64,000 nt of DNA from assembly GCA_001414485.1 (NCBI GenBank), contig LLEY01000085.1, positions 1 to 64,000 on the forward strand, read 5' to 3'. Of the stretch, positions 23,757 through 35,447 are shown one piece after another. Position 1 is the first letter of the stretch. Each line of letters begins with the position of its first letter. This stretch comes from Calycina herbarum. Taxonomy: Eukaryota; Ascomycota; Leotiomycetes; Helotiales; Pezizellaceae. Both the position numbers and the translations under genes were made by a program. Below the pieces are notes generated by a model. That model was not told the origin of the DNA. It saw only the letters and a list, made by a program, of their open reading frames with translations, and did not search any database.

Positions 23757-25457
23757 TACTTAAAGAGGTAATTCGTAATCTATTTCCGACTATATATTAT
23801 AATATTCTTTAAGTAATAGATCTCTATTATTATTAGTATTCTATATCTTACTAACTTATAGCTCGATTCCGTTGTTTAGCTATAGGTATATAGCGCCTGT
23901 AGTTATATCCGCGGCGTCTATTTCGATCTATATACTATATTCTCTAGCTTCGAGTTCCTTATCTATAAGTTTAATTTTATCGAGTAATACTACTTCTTTA
24001 TAAACTATAGCGTTGATTCGTCTCTTTCTATTAGAGTCTTTCTGTTACGAATCACGGTATACGTGGTAAGTAGTCCAGACGGCGTTCTGACAGAACAAGG
24101 CATAACATCCAGGAATGGAAGGTAACACAGGAGGAAATCAGTAATGCGAAGGGCATTTGGGATTTCAGGATCTCACTGTTGTGGTAATGTTGGAAGTCAC
24201 GTGCGATCATGTGACGTGATCGCCTACATCGCTCTGATCGCCTTGATCGCGAGCGATGTGAGCGATGCAATTGGGATGAAGGTTCTATATAAGACTGGTA
24301 TGTCTGCTATTAGATAGGAGCTTCGTGCTTAACTTTAGTTATTAATCTTATTATATTATTTGACATCTTTGATACAAGTAACGAGTTCACTTCTAAGTAA
24401 ACAACCCGGCGCATCTGTACTTCTTACCTGCATACCAACCTTCGAGACTTAGTCATCTTTGTTTAGTTCGTTTGAGTTTCGTTACACTTTCTTCTTACTA
24501 TACTTATTTACTCTATAACTAGAGAGGCTATAGTTATAACATAAGTTCTACTTACGTCGACGATTTTACTCCTCCTAGGAAAGTCCTTCTTTCTTTAGAA
24601 AGTTTTTTTTTTATATAGCGTTTACCTTCTTACTATATTTATTAGTATAAGAGTACTTCTATTTTCCTAACTCTTAACTCTTTTCTCTATATCTAGAGTT
24701 ACTCTTTCTAAATTTATATAAGCGGTTATCTAACTAGATAACTTCCTTAATTATATCTATAATAGTTAAGAATTATATATTCTACTTAGTTATTTCCTTA
24801 TAAATATATATCTTTAAACCTTTATAGAAGAGTTCTATAAGAGCGATAGTATCCTATCCCGACTTCGTTCTATAATATTAAAATTTATTAGTATAATCTA
24901 TTACTAATCTAGTCTAGTATAATTCTAAAAGCTTATATATAGCTGTTTAAATCGTATTAAAGTCTCTAAAGACTTTTCTAATAGTTATCTTAAATCCTCT
25001 CTAAGATTTAAATATAACCTTAGTTAATTCTATCTTTCTATCTTTATTCTTATTCTTAAAGAAGTCCTTTAAATATAGCTAAGCCTATTCTAACGCTGAT
25101 TCTCTAAGGTAGGAGATAGCGAAGATAGTTTATAAATTATAATTACCTTCGAATTTATTAGAGTTAAAGTTAAAATAAATATCTATTTAGAGAAGGAATA
25201 AGTCGAGTTTCTTACGCTTTCTATAATATATATCTAGTATCTTAACTTTAATAGATTCAAGTACTTTAATCTTATAAGACTTAGAGACGTCTAGTATACT
25301 AATATTATCGTCGTTTCTAGTTAAATATATACTAGTAGATATTCTTCTAGTAATACTTTTAGATATTTCTACGATATTAATTTAACTAGTATTCGAGCTA
25401 GCTACGGCGGGGGTTACTAGGGCTATAGTAACTAAACTTCTAAACAGGTGCTTAAAG
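23757..25457 (-). pseudogene. Gypsy D gag region (continuation)
   Basis: Aligns with E at about 41390-42586. It carries gag on the minus strand up to the 5' LTR at 25458. It is interrupted by the solo LTR at 24043-24486. No intact frame remains. Confidence 0.75.
24043..24486 (+). repeat. Solo LTR, lightly mutated, CTTTC duplication
   Basis: 444 bp from TGTTACGAATCACG to GTTTCGTTACA, flanked by CTTTC at 24038-24042 and 24487-24491. It is the same LTR family as C, D and E, but retains many CpA/TpG dinucleotides and has a balanced composition, so it is the least RIP-affected copy in the window. It sits inside the heavily mutated gag of D. The 72-codon minus ORF at 24052-24270 lies wholly within the LTR and is not a gene. 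Confidence 0.92.
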
Positions 25458-25891
25458 TATAACGAAACTTAAACGAACTAAATAAAGATAACTAAGTCTC
25501 GAAGGTTAGTATATAGGTAAGAAGTATAGATATACTAGGTTGTTTACTTAGAAGTAAACTCGTTACTTATATTAAAGATATTAAATAAGATAATAAGATT
25601 AATAACTAAAGTTAAGTACGAAGCTCCTATCTAATAGCAGACGTACTAGTCTTATATAGAACCTATTATTCTTTACTAGGTAGATAGGATCGCTCGTCGA
25701 TCCCGTCGACCTAGGTGATCCTATATATTACGTAACCTCTAACGTGTTTCTAATAGTAAGATCCTAGAATCTCTAAATACCTCTATATTACTGATTCTCT
25801 TCTATATTACTCTTCTATTTCCTAGACATTATACCTTGTCCTGTTAGAACGCCGTCTAGACTACTTATTATATAAAACGTGATTCGTAACA
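25458..25891 (-). repeat. 5' LTR of Gypsy D
   Basis: 434 bp, reversed, TATAACGAAAC...GATTCGTAACA, followed by the CCGGA duplication. It is 26 bp shorter than its partner at 5536-5995 because of its central core. Confidence 0.88.
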
Positions 25892-25933
25892 CCGGAGTTA
25901 GCGTACGAGGTCGTCTAAGACGTAAGAGCTGTT

Positions 25934-26397
25934 TATAACGAAACTTAAACGAACTAAACAAAGATAACTAAGTCTTAAAGGTTAGTATATAGATAAGAAG
26001 TATAGATATACTAGGTTATTTACTTAGAAGTAAACTCGTTACTTATATTAAAGATATTAAATAAGATAATAAGATTAATAACTAAAGTTAAGTACGAAGC
26101 TCCTATCTAATAGTAGACGTGCTAGTCTTATATAGAACCTTCGTTTATATTTAGAGTCCTGCTTAGTAGGAGTTCTAAAGATAGAGTCCGACTATATTTC
26201 TAGAGCTCCTTAAAACTAGACTCTATTATCTAACTACTTCTAACCGAGTTATATAATATATAACTATAATAAGATCCTAGGATTATATATCTTACTATAT
26301 TTAATCCTTTCTATCTTTTAGAGTTATTATAGTACTTGTCCTATTAGAGCGTCGTCTAGACTTCACTTCGTCACGTGTTAACACGTGATTCGTAACA
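25934..26397 (-). repeat. Solo LTR with CTGTT duplication
   Basis: 464 bp, reversed, flanked by CTGTT at 25929-25933 and 26398-26402. The ends match the C/D/E LTR family, but the central approximately 120 bp (26145-26265) is unlike any other copy here. It lies within the LINE relic. Confidence 0.9.
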
Positions 26398-26402
26398 CTG
26401 TT

Positions 26403-27752
26403 ATAGTATAGACATTTTAATTTATATTAAGAGTACTTTATATATCTTAGATAGAAGGCTTCTAAGTGTTTTATACTATCGTATAAGTAGTATCGTTGAT
26501 TTTTACCGTAGTTTCGTAAGTTATACTACTTCTAGTACTTTAAACACTGAATTATAGTAGAGATTTTAAAAAGACGCTTAAGAAAGGCTCTACTACCTAG
26601 AAGTAACGTTATATCTAGAATAGTAGAAGGACCTCTTATATCCTCTTTCTTAAAGAAGGCGATCTAGGTAGTATAAAACAGCTCGTTTAAGAGAGAGCTA
26701 GCGGCTATATTAACTTTTGTAGGTACTATTCTAATTCGTTCCTTTATTACTATAGCTACTACTTCGGCTATAGTAGAGATAAGAGTTGAAAGAATCGCTT
26801 CTTCTTCGCTAATCTAGATAGTTTCTATACTTCGAGATATATCTATTATATAGTATACTATCTAGTCTTACGAGACCTCTATTTTAGCTATAGTAAATAG
26901 AGTTTAGATATAGGCTCTCTTTGTTATTAAAAGAGTATCTAGAGCTTCTTTATCTTTAGAGACAATAGCGAAACTAGATTTAACCGAGAGTACTTCTTAT
27001 ACTAGCTCTTTATAGCCTATTTTTAGGTTATAAAGTATAAGGAAGATAGCTTAGACAGAGTAGTTCCTATTAGAAGAGTCTTAGAGGAGTTAGACAAAGA
27101 CTCTAAGGTTAGATTTAGCTAGTGTTCTCTTATTCTTCTATAGCTTAAAAGCGGCGGAAGAGAGAGGTAATATAGTTATTATTATTATTATTATTATTAT
27201 ACTTATAGCTTTAGCTTTGTTTTTAGACGCTAAGGTATTCCTTATAGTCTATACGTATAAAATTTTCCTTATAGAGCTTAGAGAGAAGGAGAGAGTCGAC
27301 GAGAGCATAGAGGCGTCTCTATACTCTAAGTAAGTGTTAAGAGCTAAAGGAAGTAGAGATAAGGTCTCTTTGATATATACCTGGTAGAAAGTAAAGCTAA
27401 GGTCGGCTACTTAAGTATAAAAGGCTTAGAGAAAGAGTAAGAGTTCTAGAGAGGTACTATCGAGAGCAGTACTAAGGTAATAGTCTATAGCTTCTCTAAT
27501 CTCTCTAAAGAAGGTTTAGGCTATAGCTCTACGTTCGAGAGCTCTGGTAGTCTTAGAGACGAAGTGTTATTAGATGTTTAGAATAGAGAGAATCGAGCGA
27601 ACTCTCTCTCTTCTTATACCTCTTTCTAGAAGCGTAGACGAGAACGGAGGCTCTCTTAAGAGAGACTCTATAGAAGGAATTTAGCTTATTAAGCGGAAGT
27701 AAGAGAGATTAAGCTTTTTAGAATAAAAAATTTAATCTACGAAAAAAGGTAG
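26403..27752 (-). pseudogene. LINE ORF1 (gag-like) remnant
   Basis: Minus-strand relic with long runs of charged and Ser/Ala-rich codons, and a zinc-knuckle-like segment YNLRNYGKNQRYYLYD at about 26470-26535 (Cys expected at several Tyr positions). That is consistent with the nucleic-acid-binding end of a Tad1-type ORF1. The piece lies upstream of the LINE ORF2 once D, the solo LTR and the MITE are removed. A (TTA)n tract sits at 27178-27200. The 5' end is undefined because the pogo element starts at 27755. Confidence 0.5.
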
Positions 27753-27754
27753 TA

Positions 27755-29737
27755 ACGTGGTTTATTAGTACTCTACGTATATTAGTACTCTACGTACTTT
27801 TCCTCTACTAACTATACTCTAACTTTAACACGTGTTTTCTTAACCGCTCTGTTGCTAGAATCGCTTAGAATCAGTAACACGTGATCTAGAACATTCTAGA
27901 ATTGTAAATTTGTATATAAATACATCCTTTCTCTTCCTCTATTTAAGAGGTTTAAGGTATAATTCAAAAGCATTTTTACAACACGCTCTAAATAGAAATT
28001 CAAACGTAAGAAGTACGAATTATCTTAGCTATCGAGGCTATCTATATAGCTAAAAAGCTAAGTCGTCGGTCTACTACGAAAATCTATAATATTTCTAAAT
28101 CTACGCTTCGACTTCGAATAAACAGTTATACTACTCTTTATAAACGTCTACTACTAAACCTTAAATTAAACAACCTAGAGAAGAAGGTGATTATTCGATA
28201 TATACTTAATCTAGATATAAGAGGATTTACGCTCTAGCTAACTAGTATAGAAGATATAGCGAATTATATTCTTAAATTATAGAGAGAAAGACACGTTAGT
28301 AAGCTCTAGATATCTCGATTTATATAACGTTAACTAGAATTAAAGACGTGTTTTAATCGTGTTTACGACTTTTAAAGAGTCTTATACGAAGATCTAGAGC
28401 TTATTAGCGCGTAGTTTTAACTTATAGAGAATATAAGAGTAAAATATAGTATTTTAGATTACGACTTCTATAACTTCGATAAGACAGGCTTTATAATAGG
28501 TATTATAAGCCTAGCTATAGTTGTTATACGCGCTAATCGACGTAGTAGAGATAAGACAGTTTAGCTAAGTAATCGAGAATAGGCTATAGTAATTACTTAT
28601 ATAAATAGCGAGGGTTAGAACGTGTCTCTATTTTTAGTAGTTTAAGAGAAGAATTATCTCGAGAATTAATATACTAAGAGTAGCCTTCTATATAACTAGG
28701 TTATTAAACCTATAAATAATAGATAGACAAATAATAAGACAGGTCTAGAATAGCTTTAGTACTTCGATAAGTATACTACTACTTATATAAAGAGTCTATA
28801 TCGAATACTAGTATTAGATAGATATAAGAGTTACGAATCAGCTGAATTCCAAGAGTATTATAAGGCTTATAATATTATAACTCTTTACCTACCTTCTTAC
28901 TCTTCTTATATTACCTAGCTACTCGACGTTAGGTATTTTAGTATATTAAAACGGGTATATAGTTGCTAAATTAAGACTTTTATTAAAGCTTATATTAACT
29001 ATATTACTAAGGTCGAGTTCTTTCTCGCTTTTAAAGCAGTGTATTTAGAATTAATAACAGCCTAAAACGCCTAAGCTAGATTCCGCAGAGCTGGCTTAGT
29101 ATCTTTTAATTCTTAAGCTATAATATTAAAGCTTAATATCTAATTATAAACTTCTATATCTACTAGCCCCTCTTCTGCGAACGCCGACTCTTAGGTCTTA
29201 TAGACCTCTTATAACCTAACTAATAATCTTTTATAAATAACTTTAGTTAAGAATCGTATTATACGTTATTAAGGAAGCTTACTAACGCTTATTTTTCAAA
29301 TAGTTACTATGTTAGCAAAGAGTATAGAGCGGTTAGTATATAAAGTAACTCTTTTATTAGCAGAGGTCTATGCTTTTTAAGTAGTAAATAAAGCCCTTAG
29401 TAAGCGTCGTAGAGCTAAAAAGACTCGGGTCTGTTAAGGAGGTATACTTACTATAGAGGATACGTAGGACGTATTAGCTTAAAGAGAGGTAGAGGAATAG
29501 ACTCGACGCGATAGACGTTCTAAGAGAGAGAGGTAGAATAAGAGGCAACTCTCTAGGCGACGGTGTAGCACTTATAGAAAGACTGGTTATAATATACGAA
29601 CTTGTTAAGAGGCTATAGATATATCTAGTTTATTAGATTCTAAGTAGTTTTAGTTAATTTAATATATTATAGTTGTTTAATTATATTCTAAAGTAATAAG
29701 GTAGAGGAAAAGTACGTAGAGTACTAATAAACTATGT
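27755..29737 (+). mobile_element. pogo/Fot1-like DNA transposon, copy 1
   Basis: 1983 bp between TA dinucleotides (27753-27754 and 29738-29739). Terminal inverted repeats start ACGTGGTTTATTAGTACTC; the right copy is RIP-altered. The plus-strand transposase relic shows DKTGFIIG at about 28478-28502 (first Asp), VLDRYKSY near 28810 (second Asp) and LLDVRYFSILKR near 28920 (third Asp), i.e. the DDD triad of pogo-type transposases. A C-terminal segment RCSTYRKTGYNIRTC near 29561-29610 resembles a zinc knuckle with Cys-to-Tyr and His-to-Tyr changes. Frames are broken by TAG/TAA. It is about the usual length for Fot1 elements (1.9 kb). Confidence 0.85.
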
Positions 29738-29739
29738 TA

Positions 29740-30063
29740 TAGTATAATAAAGTAATTCTTTTATAACTAGATTATCTCTTTTTTATTAATATTATTTTTA
29801 ATACTAAGTTCTAAAAACAGAAGAAGATCTAGTTAAAATAAGAGATATTTAAGTTAAAATAATTTTCTTTTTTAATTAAGAGATATATATAGCTTATAAA
29901 GTACTTCTATCTCTAGCTTCTAGCTTAAATAATAACTAGAAAGCTATAAATAACTTTATATTTTCTAGTATAGTTTATTAGAAATATAAACTACTTATTT
30001 CTTATAATAAGATATTAATTAAACTATTTATATTTTTATTATTATTATTATTATTATCTAGAA
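29740..30063. other. AT-rich filler with (TTA)n
   Basis: Very AT-rich sequence with no readable domain, ending in a (TTA/ATT) microsatellite at about 30034-30057. It is probably part of the decayed repeat that hosts the following solo LTR. Confidence 0.4.
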
Positions 30064-30508
30064 TATTACGAATCACGTTATATATAATAAGTAGTCTAGA
30101 CAGCGCTCTAATAGATCAAGGTATAATATCTAGGAAATAGAAGGTAATACTAAAGAGAATTAGTAATATAAAGATATTTAGGTATTCTAGGATTTTACTA
30201 TTAGATAACTGTTAAAAGTTACGTAGTAGATCCTCTTAGATCTCTTAAGAGATCTAAGAGATCTAGGGATCTAGGCTTATATAAGGATCTAGGTAGTATA
30301 AGAGGTTCTATATATACTAGCACGTCTGCTATCTAGATAGAAGCTTCGTACTTAACTTAGTTATTAATCTTATTACTTTGCTTTAATATCTTTAATATAA
30401 GTAACGAAGTTTACCTCTAAGTAAATAATATATCGCGTTAGTACTTCTTACTTATATACTAACCTTTAAAACGATTACCTTTGTTAGATAGTTTATTATT
30501 TCGTTATA
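30064..30508 (+). repeat. Solo LTR with TAGAA duplication
   Basis: 445 bp, TATTACGAATCACG to TTTCGTTATA, flanked by TAGAA at 30059-30063 and 30509-30513. Its core (about 30235-30300) is a run of AGATCT/GGATCT palindromic units not seen in the other copies. Confidence 0.9.
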
Positions 30509-30513
30509 TAGAA

Positions 30514-30960
30514 GTAGCTTATATATTTTTAAGCTTACTCTTATAAGAGCTACTCTTTTAGCTTACTTCTTATATTTATCTTATTTAATACTTATTTATA
30601 CTTATTTTTATAGTTTCTCTCTTCTTTATATTATAAAAAACTTTTAGATACTAGGTATACTAGCTAGTATAATAATTATATCTAGTATATCTAGTATACT
30701 TAGTACTAGATATACTAGATATACTAGTGTAATAATTATACTAGTAGTTATAATAACCTCTACGTACGTACGTATATATATATAGTATACGTATACGTAT
30801 ACGCCTGTCTACTTATATACTCTATATATATATAAAGTATCTTTCTAAGTAAACTTTTACTTAGTTACTTAATTTATTACTTAGTTTTTAATCCGTTATA
30901 GTTTTATATAACTAGAGAGTATATAAAGATGTAGAAGGCTAGTTATATAATTATATAATC
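30514..30960. repeat. AT-rich boundary with simple repeats
   Basis: No gene. It holds a cluster of ACTAGATATACTAG-like units (30660-30760), then an alternating tract TACGTACGTACGTATATATA at about 30774-30793, and GTATACGTATACGTATACG at about 30796-30814. Composition changes abruptly to normal at about 30965. Confidence 0.5.
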
Positions 30961-32069
30961 CTAGGACTTAGTAGACGAGCCTAAGAGCGATTCGCTGTCC
31001 GACTCTCCGATGCTAAGAATACTAAGACCGGCATGGAAAGGTGGTCTATAGAGGATGCCAAACAGGAGGTCAATACTTCCCCAAGTCAACTGGAGATGAG
31101 GCGGTGGGAAATATCTTTTGGTAAGATGTCCAAACATTCAAATCGTTATTATAAACGCAATACTAATATTTGAACAAAACCACGAGAATAGAAACCCGAA
31201 GAAGTATCCCAGAGGGAACCACAGAATGTCAATATCCAGGCTGGACGGAGGTAGGCCTTTCGAATTCCCTACAACATCGAGTGCCGAAGAAAATCACCCA
31301 CTAGGGAGTTAATAGGCAGCGGAATTGGGAATGATGGAATACAAGGGAAAGAGAGGTTTTAATCTAGGCAGGATAGATAGTTGCCAGCTCGGTGACCAGG
31401 GAGCTTTACGTGCGAAGTTTTCCTGCCTCTTGAGCCAAGTACTGCAAGATCGCTTTTGATTTTTTGCTTTTTGTTTTTTTTGGGTAAGGGGGCGGGAAAT
31501 AAAGGAAATTAGTAGACCTAGCTTATTAGGGTGCGAGAATTCAAGTCCTGTTTTCAATAAAAGGATACGAGCGATTTGGTGTTCTCTAGGCCAGAAGTAA
31601 GTTCACCCTTACGGGCTTGTAATTCGAAGCCCATCACAATTCCAGTGACCTTGGAACCACCAACCGAAGTGGAATTTTCTCAGTACACGGCTGAGAAGGT
31701 TTCCATGATTCATTCTACACCGATGTTTTTTCAACGTTCTCTCAATGTCTTTCTAATACTTCTACCGGGAATCTGGAGCAATATTGACAAGCACTCTCAA
31801 CTTAAATCGGTCCAAGGGGGTCTGAGCATGCTCTGTTATTTCAAGGAGCTTTAAGTGGAAAGCTTGTTTCTTTCTTTTATATCTTTCTTAACTTCGATGT
31901 TTTACAGAAATGAAGGAAGAAGCGAAGGCAGTAATCAGTAACGTAACCTGAGCTTAGAGGGTTCTATACTCCTATTATATTTCATCCTACATAAATTATA
32001 CCAAAAACGAAGCCAAAGAATAAGAAAAATAAGCGAAATAAGCGAAATAAGAGAAGAGAAAAATAGAGG
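30961..32069. other. Normal-composition island without a confident gene
   Basis: Base composition is balanced here. A short plus-strand frame starts at ATG 31033 (MERWSIEDAKQEV...) and runs 44 codons to a TGA, with a good donor-like GGTAAGA inside (about 31110), so it could be the first exon of a lost gene. Other short ORFs (31118-31312, 31309-31557, 31576-31854) overlap on both strands, have no recognisable motif and may be chance. The island ends at the hAT target site AATAGAGG (32062-32069). Confidence 0.3.
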
Positions 32070-34936
32070 CAGTGGTCGGCAAATAGAAGGGGTTCCAGTG
32101 GAATATTCCAGTTTTTGCCAGCAATAGAACCTTCTAGGAGAGGTTTAAAATAGAATAGAGTCTTCTATAAAAAAAAAACCCTGGAACACCTATTCTAGAG
32201 GTAGTAGATATTAGCCTATATAGGAGTTATTTTAGGTTATTTAGTAGTGAATTTCATAGATTTTAAGATAAATTTAGCTATCTAATTAAACGAAAAAAGG
32301 TATAAAAAGCTTAAATTTAAGGAATTTTCAATTTTCTATTAATTATATACTAATTACCTTACTACTACTAGTGTTATCTCCTTAAATATATACTATTAAT
32401 TCTTCGCTTGTTTTAAGTTTCTTAACTTCAGCTTCTGTAAGTAAACCCTAGCTTCTTAGATATATAATCTAATATAAAGTGCTATTAGTAACTCGGTAAC
32501 GCTTCTTTATAATAATAAGAGCGTCTTTAGAAAACACTCGTTTAGAGAGAGCTGATATAGCAGGTATTATAAGATAATCGCGTGCTATTTATACTAATAT
32601 AAAGTAATCGTATTACTTGCCTTTCTAGTACTTTATAACCTCTTTAATAGATACGTCCTTAGCTAAACACTTCTCCTGAAGGTATTATATATATTTAGAT
32701 ATTACTATATAAGCTCGATCGTTGCTAAAGTTATAAAAAAGGTTATACTAGGCCTCCTCTTCCTCTAAAGAACTCTCGTCTAAGCCTCTCTCCTCCTCTA
32801 TTAATCTCTCTTATAACTTTATCTTATTATCTTAACTATAGTATTTATTATATACCGACTTAAATTATGTCTTAACCTTCTTATATATATTATTTCTAGT
32901 ACTGCTATTATTCTCTCTTAAATTATATCTTAACCTTCTTATATATATTATTTCTAGTACTACTATTATTCTCTAATATCTTAGTAAAGAAGTAGAGCTT
33001 ATATCGAGGATCTAAAATAGTTATAACTAAGGCGGCGTACGAGATAAGAGCTAATTTAAAGTATTTATCGAGCTTCTTATATACGGCGCTTATAGCTTAA
33101 CAAAGAGTATATTTATATTAATATAAAACGAGGGCTTTAAGTTATTAGCGGAGAGTAATATACGTTGGTATAGAGTAGTAGAGTATAAGGTACTTCTTAG
33201 CTTAAAGTGTAATAAGAGGCTTTTCAAAGATAGTAAAGAACTCTTATATCTCCTTACTAGTATTCTAATCTTTATTAGTAAGATCTAAATTACGAATTAA
33301 TTCGTTAATTCTTTACGTTATATATATAGATTTAATAGAATCTTCGAGGCGTAAAAAGCGTTTAAGAAAGAATACTATTAAATTCTATTATACTAATATA
33401 TCTAAAGTTATCTTAAAGAACTTAATATTATATCTTTAACAAGTGTTAAGTGACTGTTAGTAGAAGAGACGTCGGCGAAAGATAATTATAAGTGATCGAG
33501 TCTTAAAAAAGAAGGACCGAGGCTTTGAGGATATCTCTTCTAGAGGTATAGCGGCGGTATTAGGTTAAAAGTCTTATAAATAGCGAGGCTCTTTTAGCTC
33601 AACTTTAAGTATTACTATACTATCTTAAATTATAAGATTAAGAATATATCTAAGACATTATAGATCTCTCTCCTCTATGTTAAAAGAGAGCTAAAAGTAA
33701 GCCTTCTTTTTAGGTAAATACTTACGATATCAGCTAGCGTATTCAGCTACAAAGTTAGTAAGAAGTATATTATATACTAAGACGTTGTCGCGTATAATTA
33801 CTAAAGTAGAAGGTGTAATATCATAGAAATCAGTGATCTTAAGAAGGACACTTATAAGGTATTCTCCTAAGTAAATTAGCTCTAGTAGATAGATAAGATC
33901 TAGAACAGTTATATAAGTTTCGAATTCCTTATTAATGTAATATATAGTAACTGTTATATATTCCTTATAATTAACCGCTGTCTATATATCTATAGTAAGA
34001 GCAATTCTACTACTACTTATAACTTATACTTAGAGTTAAGATTTAAGAGCCTTTTATACGAGTTCGAATTACGTAGTAATATTACAAAGGAGTGTATAAG
34101 TAGATAGAAGCGTAACTTATAGATTAATATACTTAAAGAGCTATACTATAGACTCTTAATTAATAAGCTAAAAAGAGAGGTTATTTATAATAACCTATCT
34201 AATTAGATAACAAGTAAATTCTATCTACTAATTATGTTTAATCTCTTCCTTTAAAAGACTCTTCTTCTTTAGCTAAAAGAAAGTACTTCAACTATCTATC
34301 TTAAGTACTTTCTCCTTATCCTTTAACGTAGAGAACTCCTTATAGTAGGTAAGATAGTGTTACTTAAATACTTATATTCCTAGTATAAATCTCTTAAGCT
34401 TTTTAGACGTCTAACTTATATAATTCGGCTGTCTATATTTGACTATTATTATCTCTAGCTCGTCTAGTATAACTATATATATAAACTTAGGGTTTAGGTT
34501 CTTAAAGAAGAAGTTCTATATAGGCTTTAAAGAAGAGACTCTAGAAGAGCGATTAAGTTATAAAGTAGGACGAACTAGTAGAAGTTCTAGGTCAGTATAA
34601 CAGCGCTTTTAAGAACTCAAAGATAGAGAAGGTATTAAATACTAAGGAGTTTAGATTATTCGACGATTTAGAGACGCTATTATAGGAGTAGTTGTATATA
34701 TAGTAGTGTTATTAGTTTTAAATTTAATATCTTAGTAAATAAAAGGTAGGCCTTGGCGCCCGGATTATTATTTTTACGGTTCAAAATCACGTGAAATGTC
34801 ACGTAGATGGAATTCCAGTAGAACTTCCATAGAAACCCTATTTTTTATAGAGTCTTCTATAGATTTTTAAAAAAGGAATAGAGTCTTCCAGTGTATAGCT
34901 GTGGAACTTCTATAGAATTCCAGTTGCCGACCACTG
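32070..34936 (-). mobile_element. hAT transposon remnant
   Basis: 2867 bp. Termini are CAGTGGTCGGCAA at 32070 and its complement ending CCGACCACTG at 34936. An 8-bp target duplication, AATAGAGG / AATAGAGA (32062-32069 / 34937-34944), differs by one G/A change. On the minus strand at about 32440-32640 the relic of the C-terminal hAT dimerisation region reads IARDYLIIPAISALSKRVFS followed by a charged segment, matching the family pattern (A-x-DxLxIPAxSAxxERVFS). Stops are of RIP type. The terminal about 100 bp on each side are less mutated than the interior. Confidence 0.87.
32859..32976. repeat. 58-bp tandem duplication inside the hAT remnant
   Basis: Two adjacent copies of a 58-bp unit beginning CTTAAATTAT and ending near TATTATTCTCT, differing at two G/A positions. 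The differences are transitions, so the duplication could precede RIP. Confidence 0.8.
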
Positions 34937-34944
34937 AATAGAGA

Positions 34945-35447
34945 AGGGAAAAAAATACAAGAACAATTTATACATACCTAGCAGGCGTACGACACTTTCA
35001 ATATCAAACAAACTCCAGATTAGGCTTGTTATTTTAAAAGATCGCTTACTACATTCAACTAAGCGGTTAAAAAGGGGTAGATGCTATGGACTACATTTGA
35101 TCCGAAGACTCTTAAACAAAACGCGAAAAGAAGCAACAAACAGGTGGCTAAGTAACCGATTTAACACTGATTAGCGAATGCCGATTATGTTATTATTCCC
35201 GACTTTCGACCACTGGTCGAGGAACCTGTAAGCAACTAAGTAAGTTGACTCGGTAGACAATCCACTATATTAGAATAGTAATCCCCGAATCAAAACATGA
35301 AGGAGTTTGGCTAAGCTTAACTTGCCCACCTAAATAGGTAGCGTGGAGCTGAAAGCTGAAAGACAGATATAACCTCGGACGGCTCTCAAAAATTAGATAG
35401 CTACGCTAGAAAAGAAAAGTGTATACCTTTAACTCTAAGCACAATTT
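34945..35447. other. Normal-composition island, no gene seen
   Basis: About 500 bp of balanced composition between the hAT and Gypsy E. There are no ORFs of note. It was originally contiguous with 31.0-32.07 kb on the left and with 51564 onward on the right, before the hAT, E and the 43060-51563 element inserted. Confidence 0.6.

Larger units (their letters stand above)
5536..25891 (-). mobile_element. Gypsy element D (full length, interrupted by B/C and a solo LTR)
   Basis: Minus-strand Ty3/Gypsy element with LTRs at both ends (5536-5995 and 25458-25891) and an exact 5-bp target duplication CCGGA (5531-5535 / 25892-25896). Its body is split at 10982/23752 by element B and at 24043-24486 by a solo LTR. 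Removing these leaves about 7.1 kb that aligns along its length with element E. The pol relic includes a YLDN (former YLDD) RT motif near 8995-9040 and gag next to the right LTR. RIP-type stops are dense throughout, so it cannot encode protein. Confidence 0.9.

Noticed and set aside
24052..24270. Minus-strand Arg/Ser-rich 72-codon ORF
   Set aside because: Lies entirely within the solo LTR; the Arg/Ser run is the translation of the GCGAT-type core.
27178..27200. CRISPR-like or satellite array
   Set aside because: It is a plain (TTA)n microsatellite; no spaced direct repeats of array type were seen anywhere in the window.
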